Shown: positions 7,402 through 15,194 of the stretch, piece after piece | Layout of the letters: each line of letters starts with the position of its first letter | Numbering within the stretch: position 1 is the stretch's first letter | NCBI RefSeq assembly: GCF_019974135.1 | Contig: NZ_AP025017.1 | Coordinates: forward strand, 248,001 to 312,000 | Length of the DNA stretch: 64,000 nt | Direction of reading: 5' to 3' | Source of the DNA: Actinomyces capricornis | GTDB lineage: Bacteria > Actinomycetota > Actinomycetes > Actinomycetales > Actinomycetaceae | Notes under the pieces: generated by a model | What the model saw: only the letters and a program-made list of their open reading frames with translations | Told to the model about the DNA's origin: nothing | The model's database searches: none | Translations under genes and position numbers: made by a program

Positions 7402-8790
7402 TCAGCCCAGGAGGGCGTCGACGAAGCCCTCGGGGTCGAAGGGCGCCAGGTCGTCGGCGCCCTCGCCCAGGCCGACGAGCTTGACGGGCACGCCCAGCTC
7501 CTTCTGCACGGTGACGACGATGCCGCCCTTGGCGGTGCCGTCGAGCTTGGTCAGCACGATGCCGGTAATGCCCACCGCCTCGGAGAAGACCTGGGCCTGG
7601 CGCATGCCGTTCTGCCCGGTGGTGGCATCCAGGACCAGGAGGACCTCGCCGACGGGGGCGACCTTCTCCATGACGCGCTTGATCTTGCCCAGCTCGTCCA
7701 TGAGGCCTGCCTTGTTCTGCAACCGCCCGGCGGTGTCGACCACGACGACGTCGGCCCCCTGGTCGGCGGCCTGGCGCACGGCGTCGAAGGCCACCGAGGC
7801 GGGGTCGGCGCCCTCGCGCTCGGAGCGCACGACCTCCACGCCCACGCGCTCCCCCCAGGTGGCCAGCTGCTCGGCGGCGGCGGCCCGGAAGGTGTCGGCG
7901 GCACCCAGGACGACGGTCTTGTCCTGGGCCACCAGGACGCGGGCGAGCTTGCCGCAGGTGGTGGTCTTGCCGGTGCCGTTGACCCCGACCATGAGGATGG
8001 CGGCGGCCGGGCCGCCCTGGGCCCCGGGGGCCGCGGCGCCCTCGGACCGGTCCGCCGCGCGGGCATCATCGGCACCGGCATCCTTAACCGCCCCTGCCTC
8101 ACCGTCCTGCGCTGGCTCCTCCGCCTCAGCGGGGGCCTGAACATCCTCGGCGGCCTGGTCATCGGCGTCATCGGCGCCGGCATCGAGGGCCTCGGCCTCA
8201 GAGGGGTCACCGGCCTGCGCCGCCGGGGCACCGGGGCGCTCCAGGTTCAAGGAGCGGTCCAGGGAGGGGTCGACCAGGGCCAGCAGCTCGGCGCGCAGGA
8301 CCTCGCGCACCGCCTGCGGATCGGAGGTGTCGAGCACCTTGGCCTGGGTGCGCAACTGGTCCATGAGCGCGGTGGTGACCTCGATGCCCAGGTCGGAGGT
8401 CAGCAGGGTGTCCTCGATCTCCTCCCAGTCGGTCTCGGACAGGTCACCGCGCGAGAGCACTGAGAGGATCGCCTTGCCGAAGCCGCCGGAGCCGGCCAGG
8501 CGGGCGCGCAGGCGCTGCATGCGCCCGGGGATGGACTCGGGCCGCTCCAGGGTGGCGGCGGGCGCCTGCGCAGCGCCCTCGGCCGTCTCCCCGGCAGCCT
8601 CCTCGCCCGCGGCGGGCTCACCCTCGGGCGGGAAGAGGTCGTCGAGCCTGGTGGGCTTGTGGGCGCTGATCTCCTCGGGGACCCGGCCTCCACGCCTGCG
8701 GCCCACGAAGAGCCACAGACCTCCTACCAGGGCGAGGACGGCCAGGACAACGGCAACGATGAGGATGGGCTCCATGGCCTCATCATGCAC
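7402..8790 (-). CDS. ftsY: Signal recognition particle receptor FtsY
   Basis: A 462-residue SRP-receptor GTPase that docks SRP-ribosome complexes at the membrane. An N-terminal hydrophobic segment (about residues 10-28) and an acidic A region are followed by the N domain and the G domain. G1 is GVNGTGKTT (about 267-275), then DTFRAAAAEQL, DTAGR, TKLD and GLGEGADDL. An Ala/Glu/Asp-rich stretch of ~70 residues lies between the N and G domains, where most FtsY proteins have none. The ATG at 8790 has GGGGA six bases upstream; an internal ATG at 8775 would also keep the membrane segment but has a poorer ribosome binding site. It lies downstream of smc and a small membrane protein gene, in the same direction. 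Confidence 0.95.
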   Translation of the reverse strand: MHDEAMEPILIVAVVLAVLALVGGLWLFVGRRRGGRVPEEISAHKPTRLDDLFPPEGEPAAGEEAAGETAEGAAQAPAATLERPESIPGRMQRLRARLAGSGGFGKAILSVLSRGDLSETDWEEIEDTLLTSDLGIEVTTALMDQLRTQAKVLDTSDPQAVREVLRAELLALVDPSLDRSLNLERPGAPAAQAGDPSEAEALDAGADDADDQAAEDVQAPAEAEEPAQDGEAGAVKDAGADDARAADRSEGAAAPGAQGGPAAAILMVGVNGTGKTTTCGKLARVLVAQDKTVVLGAADTFRAAAAEQLATWGERVGVEVVRSEREGADPASVAFDAVRQAADQGADVVVVDTAGRLQNKAGLMDELGKIKRVMEKVAPVGEVLLVLDATTGQNGMRQAQVFSEAVGITGIVLTKLDGTAKGGIVVTVQKELGVPVKLVGLGEGADDLAPFDPEGFVDALLG

Positions 8791-8986
8791 GATCCCCGCG
8801 GGGGCGGGCAGGGTGTTGGCAGAGGTTGCGCCCGATGTTCACTGATAGGGGTTCACTGGCCGGACGTCACCGACTGGCGCGCGGCGCCCCTTGCGGCGGG
8901 ATGCTCGCCCGGGGCGCCATGGATGCCTCATATGGATGCCTCATGCCGCGCCAGCCGGGCGGACGCGCCGCCGCAGGGCAGGGGGC

Positions 8987-9373
8987 TCAGCCCTTGACCG
9001 GCCTGGAGTGCTGGGGGACCTGGGCCTTGGCGCGCCGGGCGGCCTGGCGGCGCGCCTCCAGTTCCTGGGCCTTGGTGCCGGCGGTCTCCTTGGCCCTCTC
9101 GGCGGTGTCCAGGGCGCGGTCGACCACGGAGACCAGGCCCTCGAAGGAGTCGGTGCGCGTGTAGGCCGAGGGGCCCTCGCGGGTCATGAGGTCGGACAGG
9201 CGCACCTCCTGGGGCACGACCTCCACGGGCTCCTCCTCCTGGCGGGCATCCTCAACGAGGCGGCGGATGCGCGCAGGCCAGGTGGAGATCGGATATCGGT
9301 CGGCGACGACGAGACCCAGAACAATGAGCCCCGCCACCAGGACAACGGCGAGCGGAATGATCATGGCACCCAT
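8987..9373 (-). CDS. Small membrane-anchored protein of unknown function
   Basis: A 128-residue protein with one N-terminal transmembrane segment (about residues 4-26: IIPLAVVLVAGLIVLGLVV), a charged linker, and an Ala/Glu/Arg/Lys-rich C-terminal half likely to be helical or coiled coil. The family was not recognised. The ribosome binding site is weak; an alternative ATG lies three codons downstream (9364). It sits between smc (263-base gap) and ftsY (196-base gap) on the same strand, so it may be transcribed with them; a role in membrane or chromosome organisation would be a guess. Confidence 0.6.
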   Translation of the reverse strand: MGAMIIPLAVVLVAGLIVLGLVVADRYPISTWPARIRRLVEDARQEEEPVEVVPQEVRLSDLMTREGPSAYTRTDSFEGLVSVVDRALDTAERAKETAGTKAQELEARRQAARRAKAQVPQHSRPVKG

Positions 9374-9636
9374 AGGTAGGATTGTGCCCTGGCTTCACCC
9401 AAAACCCAAGCCTTACCCGCAGATGTCGAGCAACAAACAGCCTCTCCTGATAAATACCTGAGTCCCACTCATGATTGCCCTGGGAGCACTTGGTCATCTT
9501 TCAGCATTCCAATGCCACAATCCCAGGGTTCGCTCAGTTTGTGCTGTGGCAGGATCAACGCCCCGCCGCAGCGGGCCGGTCTCGCACCCCGCCACGCACT
9601 GCCACCCGCTGCCCACTGGCTCACCAGCGCCGCTGC

Positions 9637-12600
9637 TCACTGCCGGGCCAGGCGCTGGGAGACGGCCTTGGTGATGCCCTCGCGCATGGTGATGCCGTAG
9701 AGGGCATCGGCCACCTCCATGGTGCGCTTCTGGTGGGTGATGATGATGAGCTGGCTGGAGGCGCGCAGCTCGGTGAAGATCTCCAGCAGCCGGCCCAGGT
9801 TCGTGTCATCCAGGGCCGCCTCGACCTCATCCATGACGTAGAAGGGCGAGGGGCGGGCCTTGAAGATCGCCACCAGCAGGGCCACCGCCGCCAGTGACCG
9901 CTCCCCGCCGCTGAGCAGGGAGAGGCGCTTGACCTTCTTGCCGGCGGGGCGGGCCTCGATCTCGATGCCGGTGGTGAGCATGTCCTGGGGGTCGGTGAGC
10001 ACCAGGCGCCCCTGCCCCCCGGGGAAGAGCCGGTCGAAGACGCCGGCGAACTCCCGGGCGGTGTCCTGGTATGCCAGGGCGAAGGCCTCCTGGACGCGGG
10101 CATCGACCTCCTCGACGATGCTCAGCAGGTCATCGCGGGAGCGCTTGAGGTCGGCCAGCTGCTCGGCGAGGAACTGGTGGCGCTGCTCCAGGGCGGCATG
10201 CTCCTCCAGGGCCAGGGGGTTGACCCGGCCCAGCCGGGCCAGGTCGCGCGTGGCCCTGGCCAGGCGCTTCTCCTGCTCGGCGCGCACATAGGGCCTGCCG
10301 GCGCCGCGGGCCGACTCCCTGCCCGCCTGCCGCTGCTCGGCCAGGCCCCCGTGCTGGTCATCCGGCCGGCCACTGCGCTGGCGCTCGGTCTCCTGCGCCC
10401 CGGCACCACCCGGATCCTCATCCGGGGCGTCGACGACGTCGGGCACCGGCATATGCGGCCCGTACTCCTCCACCAGGGCCTCGATCTCCACGCCGAGCTC
10501 GCTCATGGCCCGCTCGGCCAGTGCCTCCAGGCGCATGCGCTGCTCGGCACGGGCCACCTCCTCGCGGTGGGCGGCGTCGGTGAGCATGGCCAGCTCCTTG
10601 ACCAGGGCGTCGATCTCCTCGCGGGCCCCGCTGGTCTCGGCCGCCACCCGGGTGCGCTCGTCCTGGGCGGCGCGGCGCTCCTCGGCGGCCTGGCGGGCGC
10701 TGTCATCAGCCACCTGCGCGGCGGCGCGGGCCCGGTCGCGCACCTGCGCGGCCACCTCCAGCTGGGCTGAGCGCTGGGCGGCGGCCCGCTCGGCAGCCAG
10801 GCGCGCCTCGCGCTCGCGGCGGGCCGCGGCGCGCAGCGAGTCGGCCCGGCCCCGGTGGGAGCGCTCGCGCTCCTCGGCCGTGCGCAGGGCCAGACGCGCC
10901 TCGGTCTCCTGGGACCTGGCCTGCCTGGCGGCCGCGGCGGCCTCCTGGCGGGCCCGGCCCGCCTCCTCCAGGGCCCCATCGGCCTGCTGGCCCTGCCCGT
11001 CCTGCCGGTCCTCGATCTCGGCCAGGGCGGTGGTGGCCGCGGCCAGCTCGGCGGTGCGTGTGGCGGCCTCATCCCGGGCCCGCTCCAGGACGCGCTGGGC
11101 GCGCTCGGTCTCCTGTCCTGCGGCGTGGGCGGCGGAGGTCAGGCGGGCGATGGTTTCGGCGGCGCGAGCGGCCTCGGCGTCAGCCCGGCGCAGGGCTGTC
11201 AGCGCCTCGCCCAGGTACTGGCGGGCGGCCTCCTCGGCCTGCCGGGCCCGCACCAGCTCCTCATCGGCCTGGGCCTCGGCGTGGGCCGCGGCCTGAGCCT
11301 GGGCCTGGGCCTCCTCATGGGCGGCGGCCAGCTCCAGGATGGAGGAGGCCCCCCGGCCGGCGCCCACCACCCAGCCGGGGGCCAGCACGTCCCCGGCGCG
11401 GGTGGCCACCACGGCGCTCGGCACGCGCTCGCGCAGCGCCCGGGCGGCCTCCATGTCCTCCACCACCCAGGCGCCAGCCAGGAGGTGGGCGAGCACCTGG
11501 GCCAGCCCCCGGTCAGCGGCACTGACCAGTCCAGCGGCCGGGCGGCTCCCCGGCACCGGGGGCTCGCCGGCGGGCGCCGGGGGTCCTGGTGGCAGGTCAT
11601 CGGCGGCCAGGACCAGGCTCACTGCCCCCATGTCCTCCTCCCGCGAGCGCTCCAGGGCGGCGTAGGCGGTGGCGGCGTCCCGGGCCAGCCCCGCCCCGGC
11701 CAGGTCGCGCAGGAGCGCGGCCACGGCGTTCTCCCAGCCGCGCTCGACCTCGATGTGCTCGGCCAGGGGCCCCAGCACTCCGCCGATGCCGGCCTCCAGG
11801 AGCGCCTCGGTGCCGTCCTGGCTGCGCAGGGACAGGGCCAGGGTGTCGCGCCGGGCGGTCCAGGTGGCCCGCTCCGAGGCGGCCTCCCGGCGCGCGTCGG
11901 TGGCCTGGGAGACGGCCTGGCGGGCGCGGGCCACCTCCGCGGTGGCCTGCTCGTGGGCGGCGGCGGCCTGGGCTGCGGCCAGGCCGGCCCCGGCGACGCC
12001 CTCCCCGGGGGAGCCTGCCCCACTGTCGGTGCCACTGTCAGGGCCGCCTCGGCTCCCGGGGCCCGGCCCGCTGGCGTCCTCGGCGCCGTCCTCGGCGGCG
12101 CCGCCGCTCTGGTCGTGCCGGGTCTGGGCGAGCTCGGCCTCGGCGCGGGCCTGGCGCTCCTGGGCGGCTTCCAGGGAGGCGCGGGCATGGTCCAGGGCGG
12201 CTTGGGAGGCCTCGTGGCGGCTGCGGGCCGAGGCCAGGCGGCCCCCGGCGCGGGCCAGGGTCTCGCGGTGCTCGGCGGCCTGGCGCTGAAGGGCGACCAG
12301 CCGCTGCTCGGTGTGGGCCTCGGCGGCCTCGGCCTCGCTGCGCCGGCGCTCGGCCTGCTCCAGTGCGGCGCCGGCCTCCTGGACGGCCTGGGCCAGGTCG
12401 TCCTCCTCCTGTGCGGCCTCCTGGGCTCGGCGCTCGAGCTCGGCGGGGTCGGTTCCCCGCGGCGGGGCGGTGGCCGAGGCCAGCAGCCGCACCCGCTCGG
12501 CGGCGACCTGCTCCAGTGCCGCCAGGGACTGGGCGGCACCGGTGAGGTCCTGCCACACCTCGGCGGCCCGGGACAGCCGCTGGGCGCAGGCGGCCTCGTC

Positions 12601-13422
12601 CTGGGCCAGGGCGGCCAGGCGGGCGCGGGCGCCGGTCTCGGCCTCCTGGGCCTCGGCGCGGCGGCGGTCCAGGACGGCGGAGTCCTCCTGTCCGGCCTCC
12701 AGGAGGGACTGGGCCTGGACGACGTCGTCGGCCAGCAGGCGGGCCGAGGCGTCGCGGACCTCGACCTGGATGGTGCGGGCGCGGCGGGCCACGGCCGCCT
12801 GGCGGGCCAGGGGGCCCAGCTGGCGGCGCAGCTCCTGGGCCAGATCGGCCACGCGGGACAGGTCCGCGCTCATGGACTCCAGCTTGCGCAGGGCCCGCTC
12901 CTTGCGCTTGCGGTGCTTGAGGACCCCGGCGGCCTCCTCGATGAAGCCGCGCCGGTCCTCGGGCGTGGCGCTCAGGACGGCGTCGAGCTGGCCCTGGCCG
13001 ACGATGGAGTGCATCTGGCGGCCCAGGCCGGTGTCGGACAGGAGCTCCTGGACGTCCAGGAGGCGGCACTGGGTACCGTTGATGTGGTATTCGCTGCCTC
13101 CGCCGCGGAAGAGGGTGCGCGAGATGGTGACCTCGGTGTAGTCGATGGGCAGGGCGCCGTCGGAGTTGTCGATGGTCAGGGACACCTCGGCGCGCCCCAG
13201 GGCGGGCCGGGATCCGGCGCCGGCGAAGATGACGTCGGCCATGGAGCCCCCGCGCAGGTTCTTGGCCCCCTGCTCCCCCATCACCCAGGTCAGGGCGTCC
13301 ACGACATTGGACTTGCCCGAGCCGTTGGGGCCCACCACCGCGGTGATACCCGGCTCCAGGCGGAGGGTGGTTGACGAGGCGAAGGACTTGAATCCCTTGA
13401 TCGTCAACGTCTTGAGATGCAC
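9637..13422 (-). CDS. smc: Chromosome segregation protein SMC
   Basis: A 1261-residue condensin-type ATPase. Walker A is GPNGSGKS (residues 31-38). Long Ala/Glu/Arg-rich coiled coils flank a hinge around residues 540-640, which includes GVLGPLAEHIEVERGWENAV. The C-terminal head carries LLSGGERSLAAVALLVAIF and Walker B FYVMDEVEAALDD. The GTG at 13422 is chosen because the protein then begins MHLKTLTIKGFKSF, the standard SMC start; a longer in-frame reading extends to 13500 but lacks homology. Two low-complexity inserts stand out: a Gly/Ser/Asp-rich one in the coiled coil before the hinge (about residues 445-490) and a Gln/Gly/Arg-rich one before the C-terminal head. Confidence 0.96.
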   Translation of the reverse strand: MHLKTLTIKGFKSFASSTTLRLEPGITAVVGPNGSGKSNVVDALTWVMGEQGAKNLRGGSMADVIFAGAGSRPALGRAEVSLTIDNSDGALPIDYTEVTISRTLFRGGGSEYHINGTQCRLLDVQELLSDTGLGRQMHSIVGQGQLDAVLSATPEDRRGFIEEAAGVLKHRKRKERALRKLESMSADLSRVADLAQELRRQLGPLARQAAVARRARTIQVEVRDASARLLADDVVQAQSLLEAGQEDSAVLDRRRAEAQEAETGARARLAALAQDEAACAQRLSRAAEVWQDLTGAAQSLAALEQVAAERVRLLASATAPPRGTDPAELERRAQEAAQEEDDLAQAVQEAGAALEQAERRRSEAEAAEAHTEQRLVALQRQAAEHRETLARAGGRLASARSRHEASQAALDHARASLEAAQERQARAEAELAQTRHDQSGGAAEDGAEDASGPGPGSRGGPDSGTDSGAGSPGEGVAGAGLAAAQAAAAHEQATAEVARARQAVSQATDARREAASERATWTARRDTLALSLRSQDGTEALLEAGIGGVLGPLAEHIEVERGWENAVAALLRDLAGAGLARDAATAYAALERSREEDMGAVSLVLAADDLPPGPPAPAGEPPVPGSRPAAGLVSAADRGLAQVLAHLLAGAWVVEDMEAARALRERVPSAVVATRAGDVLAPGWVVGAGRGASSILELAAAHEEAQAQAQAAAHAEAQADEELVRARQAEEAARQYLGEALTALRRADAEAARAAETIARLTSAAHAAGQETERAQRVLERARDEAATRTAELAAATTALAEIEDRQDGQGQQADGALEEAGRARQEAAAAARQARSQETEARLALRTAEERERSHRGRADSLRAAARREREARLAAERAAAQRSAQLEVAAQVRDRARAAAQVADDSARQAAEERRAAQDERTRVAAETSGAREEIDALVKELAMLTDAAHREEVARAEQRMRLEALAERAMSELGVEIEALVEEYGPHMPVPDVVDAPDEDPGGAGAQETERQRSGRPDDQHGGLAEQRQAGRESARGAGRPYVRAEQEKRLARATRDLARLGRVNPLALEEHAALEQRHQFLAEQLADLKRSRDDLLSIVEEVDARVQEAFALAYQDTAREFAGVFDRLFPGGQGRLVLTDPQDMLTTGIEIEARPAGKKVKRLSLLSGGERSLAAVALLVAIFKARPSPFYVMDEVEAALDDTNLGRLLEIFTELRASSQLIIITHQKRTMEVADALYGITMREGITKAVSQRLARQ

Positions 13423-13506
13423 GGGGCCACCATAGCGGGCGGGCCGGGGCCGGGCGGGCAGCCACGGCGCCGGCCCGGCCCGGCCCCGCCGGGGCCCCAT
13501 CAGGGA

Positions 13507-13941
13507 TCAGCTGTCGAGCTCGGGGAACCAGATGGCGATCTCGCGGGCGGCGGAGTCCTCGGAGTCCGAGCCGTGGACGAGGTTCTTGATGGCGCTGGTG
13601 CCCCAGTCGCGCCCCAGGTCGCCGCGGATGGTGCCGGGGGCGGCGGTGGTGGGGTCGGTGGGGCCCATGAGGGAGCGCACGCCCTCCACGACGCGGTGGC
13701 CCTCGGCCACGGCCGCCACGACGGGCCCGGAGGTCATGTACTCCACGATGCCGGGGTAGAAGGGGCGCTCCACGTGCTCGGCGTAGTGCTCGGCCAGGAT
13801 CTGGGGGGTGGGGGTGACGACCTTGAGCGCGGTCAGGTCGTAGCCCTTGGCCTCGATGCGGCGCAGGATCTCACCGGTGAGTCGGCGCTCGACGGCGTCG
13901 GGCTTGATGAGGATGAGGATGCGGCCGGTGGGCTGGGGCAT
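13507..13941 (-). CDS. ndk: Nucleoside diphosphate kinase
   Basis: A 144-residue enzyme that transfers the gamma-phosphate between nucleoside tri- and diphosphates. LILIKPDAVERRL at the start, RPFYPGIVEYMTSGPVV in the middle, and the phospho-accepting histidine in LVHGSDSEDSA (about residue 122) are all present, and the length is normal. The ATG at 13941 has GAAAGGA upstream at good spacing; upstream in-frame residues are not NDK-like. Many actinobacteria carry ndk next to folC; here a trehalose block of about 5 kb lies between them. Confidence 0.96.
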   Translation of the reverse strand: MPQPTGRILILIKPDAVERRLTGEILRRIEAKGYDLTALKVVTPTPQILAEHYAEHVERPFYPGIVEYMTSGPVVAAVAEGHRVVEGVRSLMGPTDPTTAAPGTIRGDLGRDWGTSAIKNLVHGSDSEDSAAREIAIWFPELDS

Positions 13942-14261
13942 GGGGCTGTCCTTTCGGGGTCCGCTCGGTGGCCGTGGCCCGCCGAGCCTGGGGGCGGCCT
14001 GCCCAGGCGTGGGGCAGGGCAGTGGCGTCATGGTGCGCACGGGCCCGCCACCAGCGCAAGTGCATGCCATCGGGGCGGCCGCCAGAGCCGGCACGGGACC
14101 GGTACCGGGCGGCGCAGGGCCGGCTGGGCGGTGCGGGCCACCGGCGGTCCGCAGACGGGTCGCCCAAGGGTCAGGTCACGTGCTGGGAACGCGGGGGTCA
14201 CAGACCTGTATGCGCTCTTCGTGCGGGTCGTGTCGGTGCCGCCGGGCAGCGCCCGGAGCAC

Positions 14262-14278
14262 CATACTTGTGCGCACAA
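14262..14278 (+). promoter_or_regulatory. treR promoter -10 (CATACT) overlapping a TreR operator TTGTGCGCACAA
   Basis: The perfect 12-base palindrome TTGTGCGCACAA (14267-14278) matches the two TTGTGNNCACAA sites in front of treC. It begins at the last base of a CATACT -10-like hexamer (14262-14267), about 50 bases before the treR start, which is the right place for autorepression. The rest of the 387-base gap between ndk and treR (13942-14328) shows nothing else I can name. Confidence 0.65.
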
Positions 14279-14328
14279 CCCCAGTGCCGATCCGGCACGT
14301 CCGCCGCATGCAGCAGGAGGAGCCCTCG

Positions 14329-15066
14329 GTGGCCCAGGCCAAGTACGATCAGATCTTCCAGGACCTCCATGAGCGCATCACCTCGGGCTACTACGGCTTC
14401 CTGGAGTACCTGCCCTCGGAGAACGCGCTGGCCCAGGAGTTCGACTGCACGCGCAACACCGTGCGCAAGGCCATCGCCCTGCTGGTGGCCCAGGGCCTGG
14501 TCCAGACCATGCAGGGCCGGGGGGTGCAGGTCATCCACCGCTCCCGCCCGGCCTCGACCTTCACCATCGGTGGCATCGAGTCCATGAGCGAGGCCGCCTC
14601 CCGCCTGGACATCACACTCGCCACCCACATGATCTCCCTGGAGCGCACCACAGTGGACCCCGACCTCGCCGCCGCCAGCGGCCTGGCCCAGGGGGCGCCG
14701 ATCACCGTCGTCGAGCGCTTGCGGCTCATCGACAACGTCCCCCTCATCCGCGACCGCAGCTGCTTCCTGGCCGAGATGGTGCCGGGCCTGTCCCAGCAGA
14801 TCGTGGAGGCCTCGGTCTACCGCTACATCGAGGGCGAGCTGGGGATCCGGGTGGCCACGGCCAGCCGCGAGGTCAGAGTGGACCACGCCAGCCCCCAGGA
14901 CCGCCAATTCCTCCACCTGGGAGGCATGGACTGCGTGGTGGTGGTGGCCTCCACCGTCTTCGACTCGGCCGGCAGGCCCTTTGAGTACACCCGCTCGCGC
15001 CACTCCCCCGTGGACTTCACCTTCCAGGCCACCGCCCACCGCCTGCCCCTCCACCACGGCCAGTAG
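14329..15066 (+). CDS. treR: Trehalose operon repressor, GntR family with UTRA ligand domain
   Basis: A 245-residue regulator. The N-terminal winged helix-turn-helix reads LPSENALAQEFDCTRNTVRKAIALL (about residues 28-52). The remaining ~165 residues match the UTRA effector domain, with VVERLRLIDNVPLIRDRSCF and a C-terminal FEYTRSRHSPVDFTF. The GTG at 14329 is preferred over the in-frame ATG at 14308 because AGGAGG stands eight bases before it. It lies beside the trehalose PTS and trehalose-6-phosphate hydrolase genes, which identifies it as TreR; the expected inducer is trehalose-6-phosphate. It is convergent with the PTS gene, sharing the hairpin at 15120-15154. Confidence 0.87.
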   Translation: MAQAKYDQIFQDLHERITSGYYGFLEYLPSENALAQEFDCTRNTVRKAIALLVAQGLVQTMQGRGVQVIHRSRPASTFTIGGIESMSEAASRLDITLATHMISLERTTVDPDLAAASGLAQGAPITVVERLRLIDNVPLIRDRSCFLAEMVPGLSQQIVEASVYRYIEGELGIRVATASREVRVDHASPQDRQFLHLGGMDCVVVVASTVFDSAGRPFEYTRSRHSPVDFTFQATAHRLPLHHGQ

Positions 15067-15119
15067 GCCGCCCGGCGCCCCCGAGGCACCCACGGGGCAC
15101 AGCACCGGCAACAACGCGG

Positions 15120-15154
15120 TCGCGGGCCGCAGCCGATGTGGCTGCGGCCCGCGA
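15120..15154. terminator. Bidirectional terminator between treR and the trehalose PTS gene
   Basis: A perfect 15-base inverted repeat (15120-15134 with 15140-15154) around the loop GATGT, in the 128-base gap between two convergent stop codons. It can serve both transcripts. Confidence 0.75.
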
Positions 15155-15194
15155 TCCCAGGACACGGCAGGCGCGGCGGGTAGTACCGCGGGTG

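Noticed and set aside
8920..8946. Short direct repeat ATGGATGCCTCAT near the end of the small membrane protein gene
   Set aside because: Only two adjacent copies of 13 bases in a gap with no other structure; too little to name.
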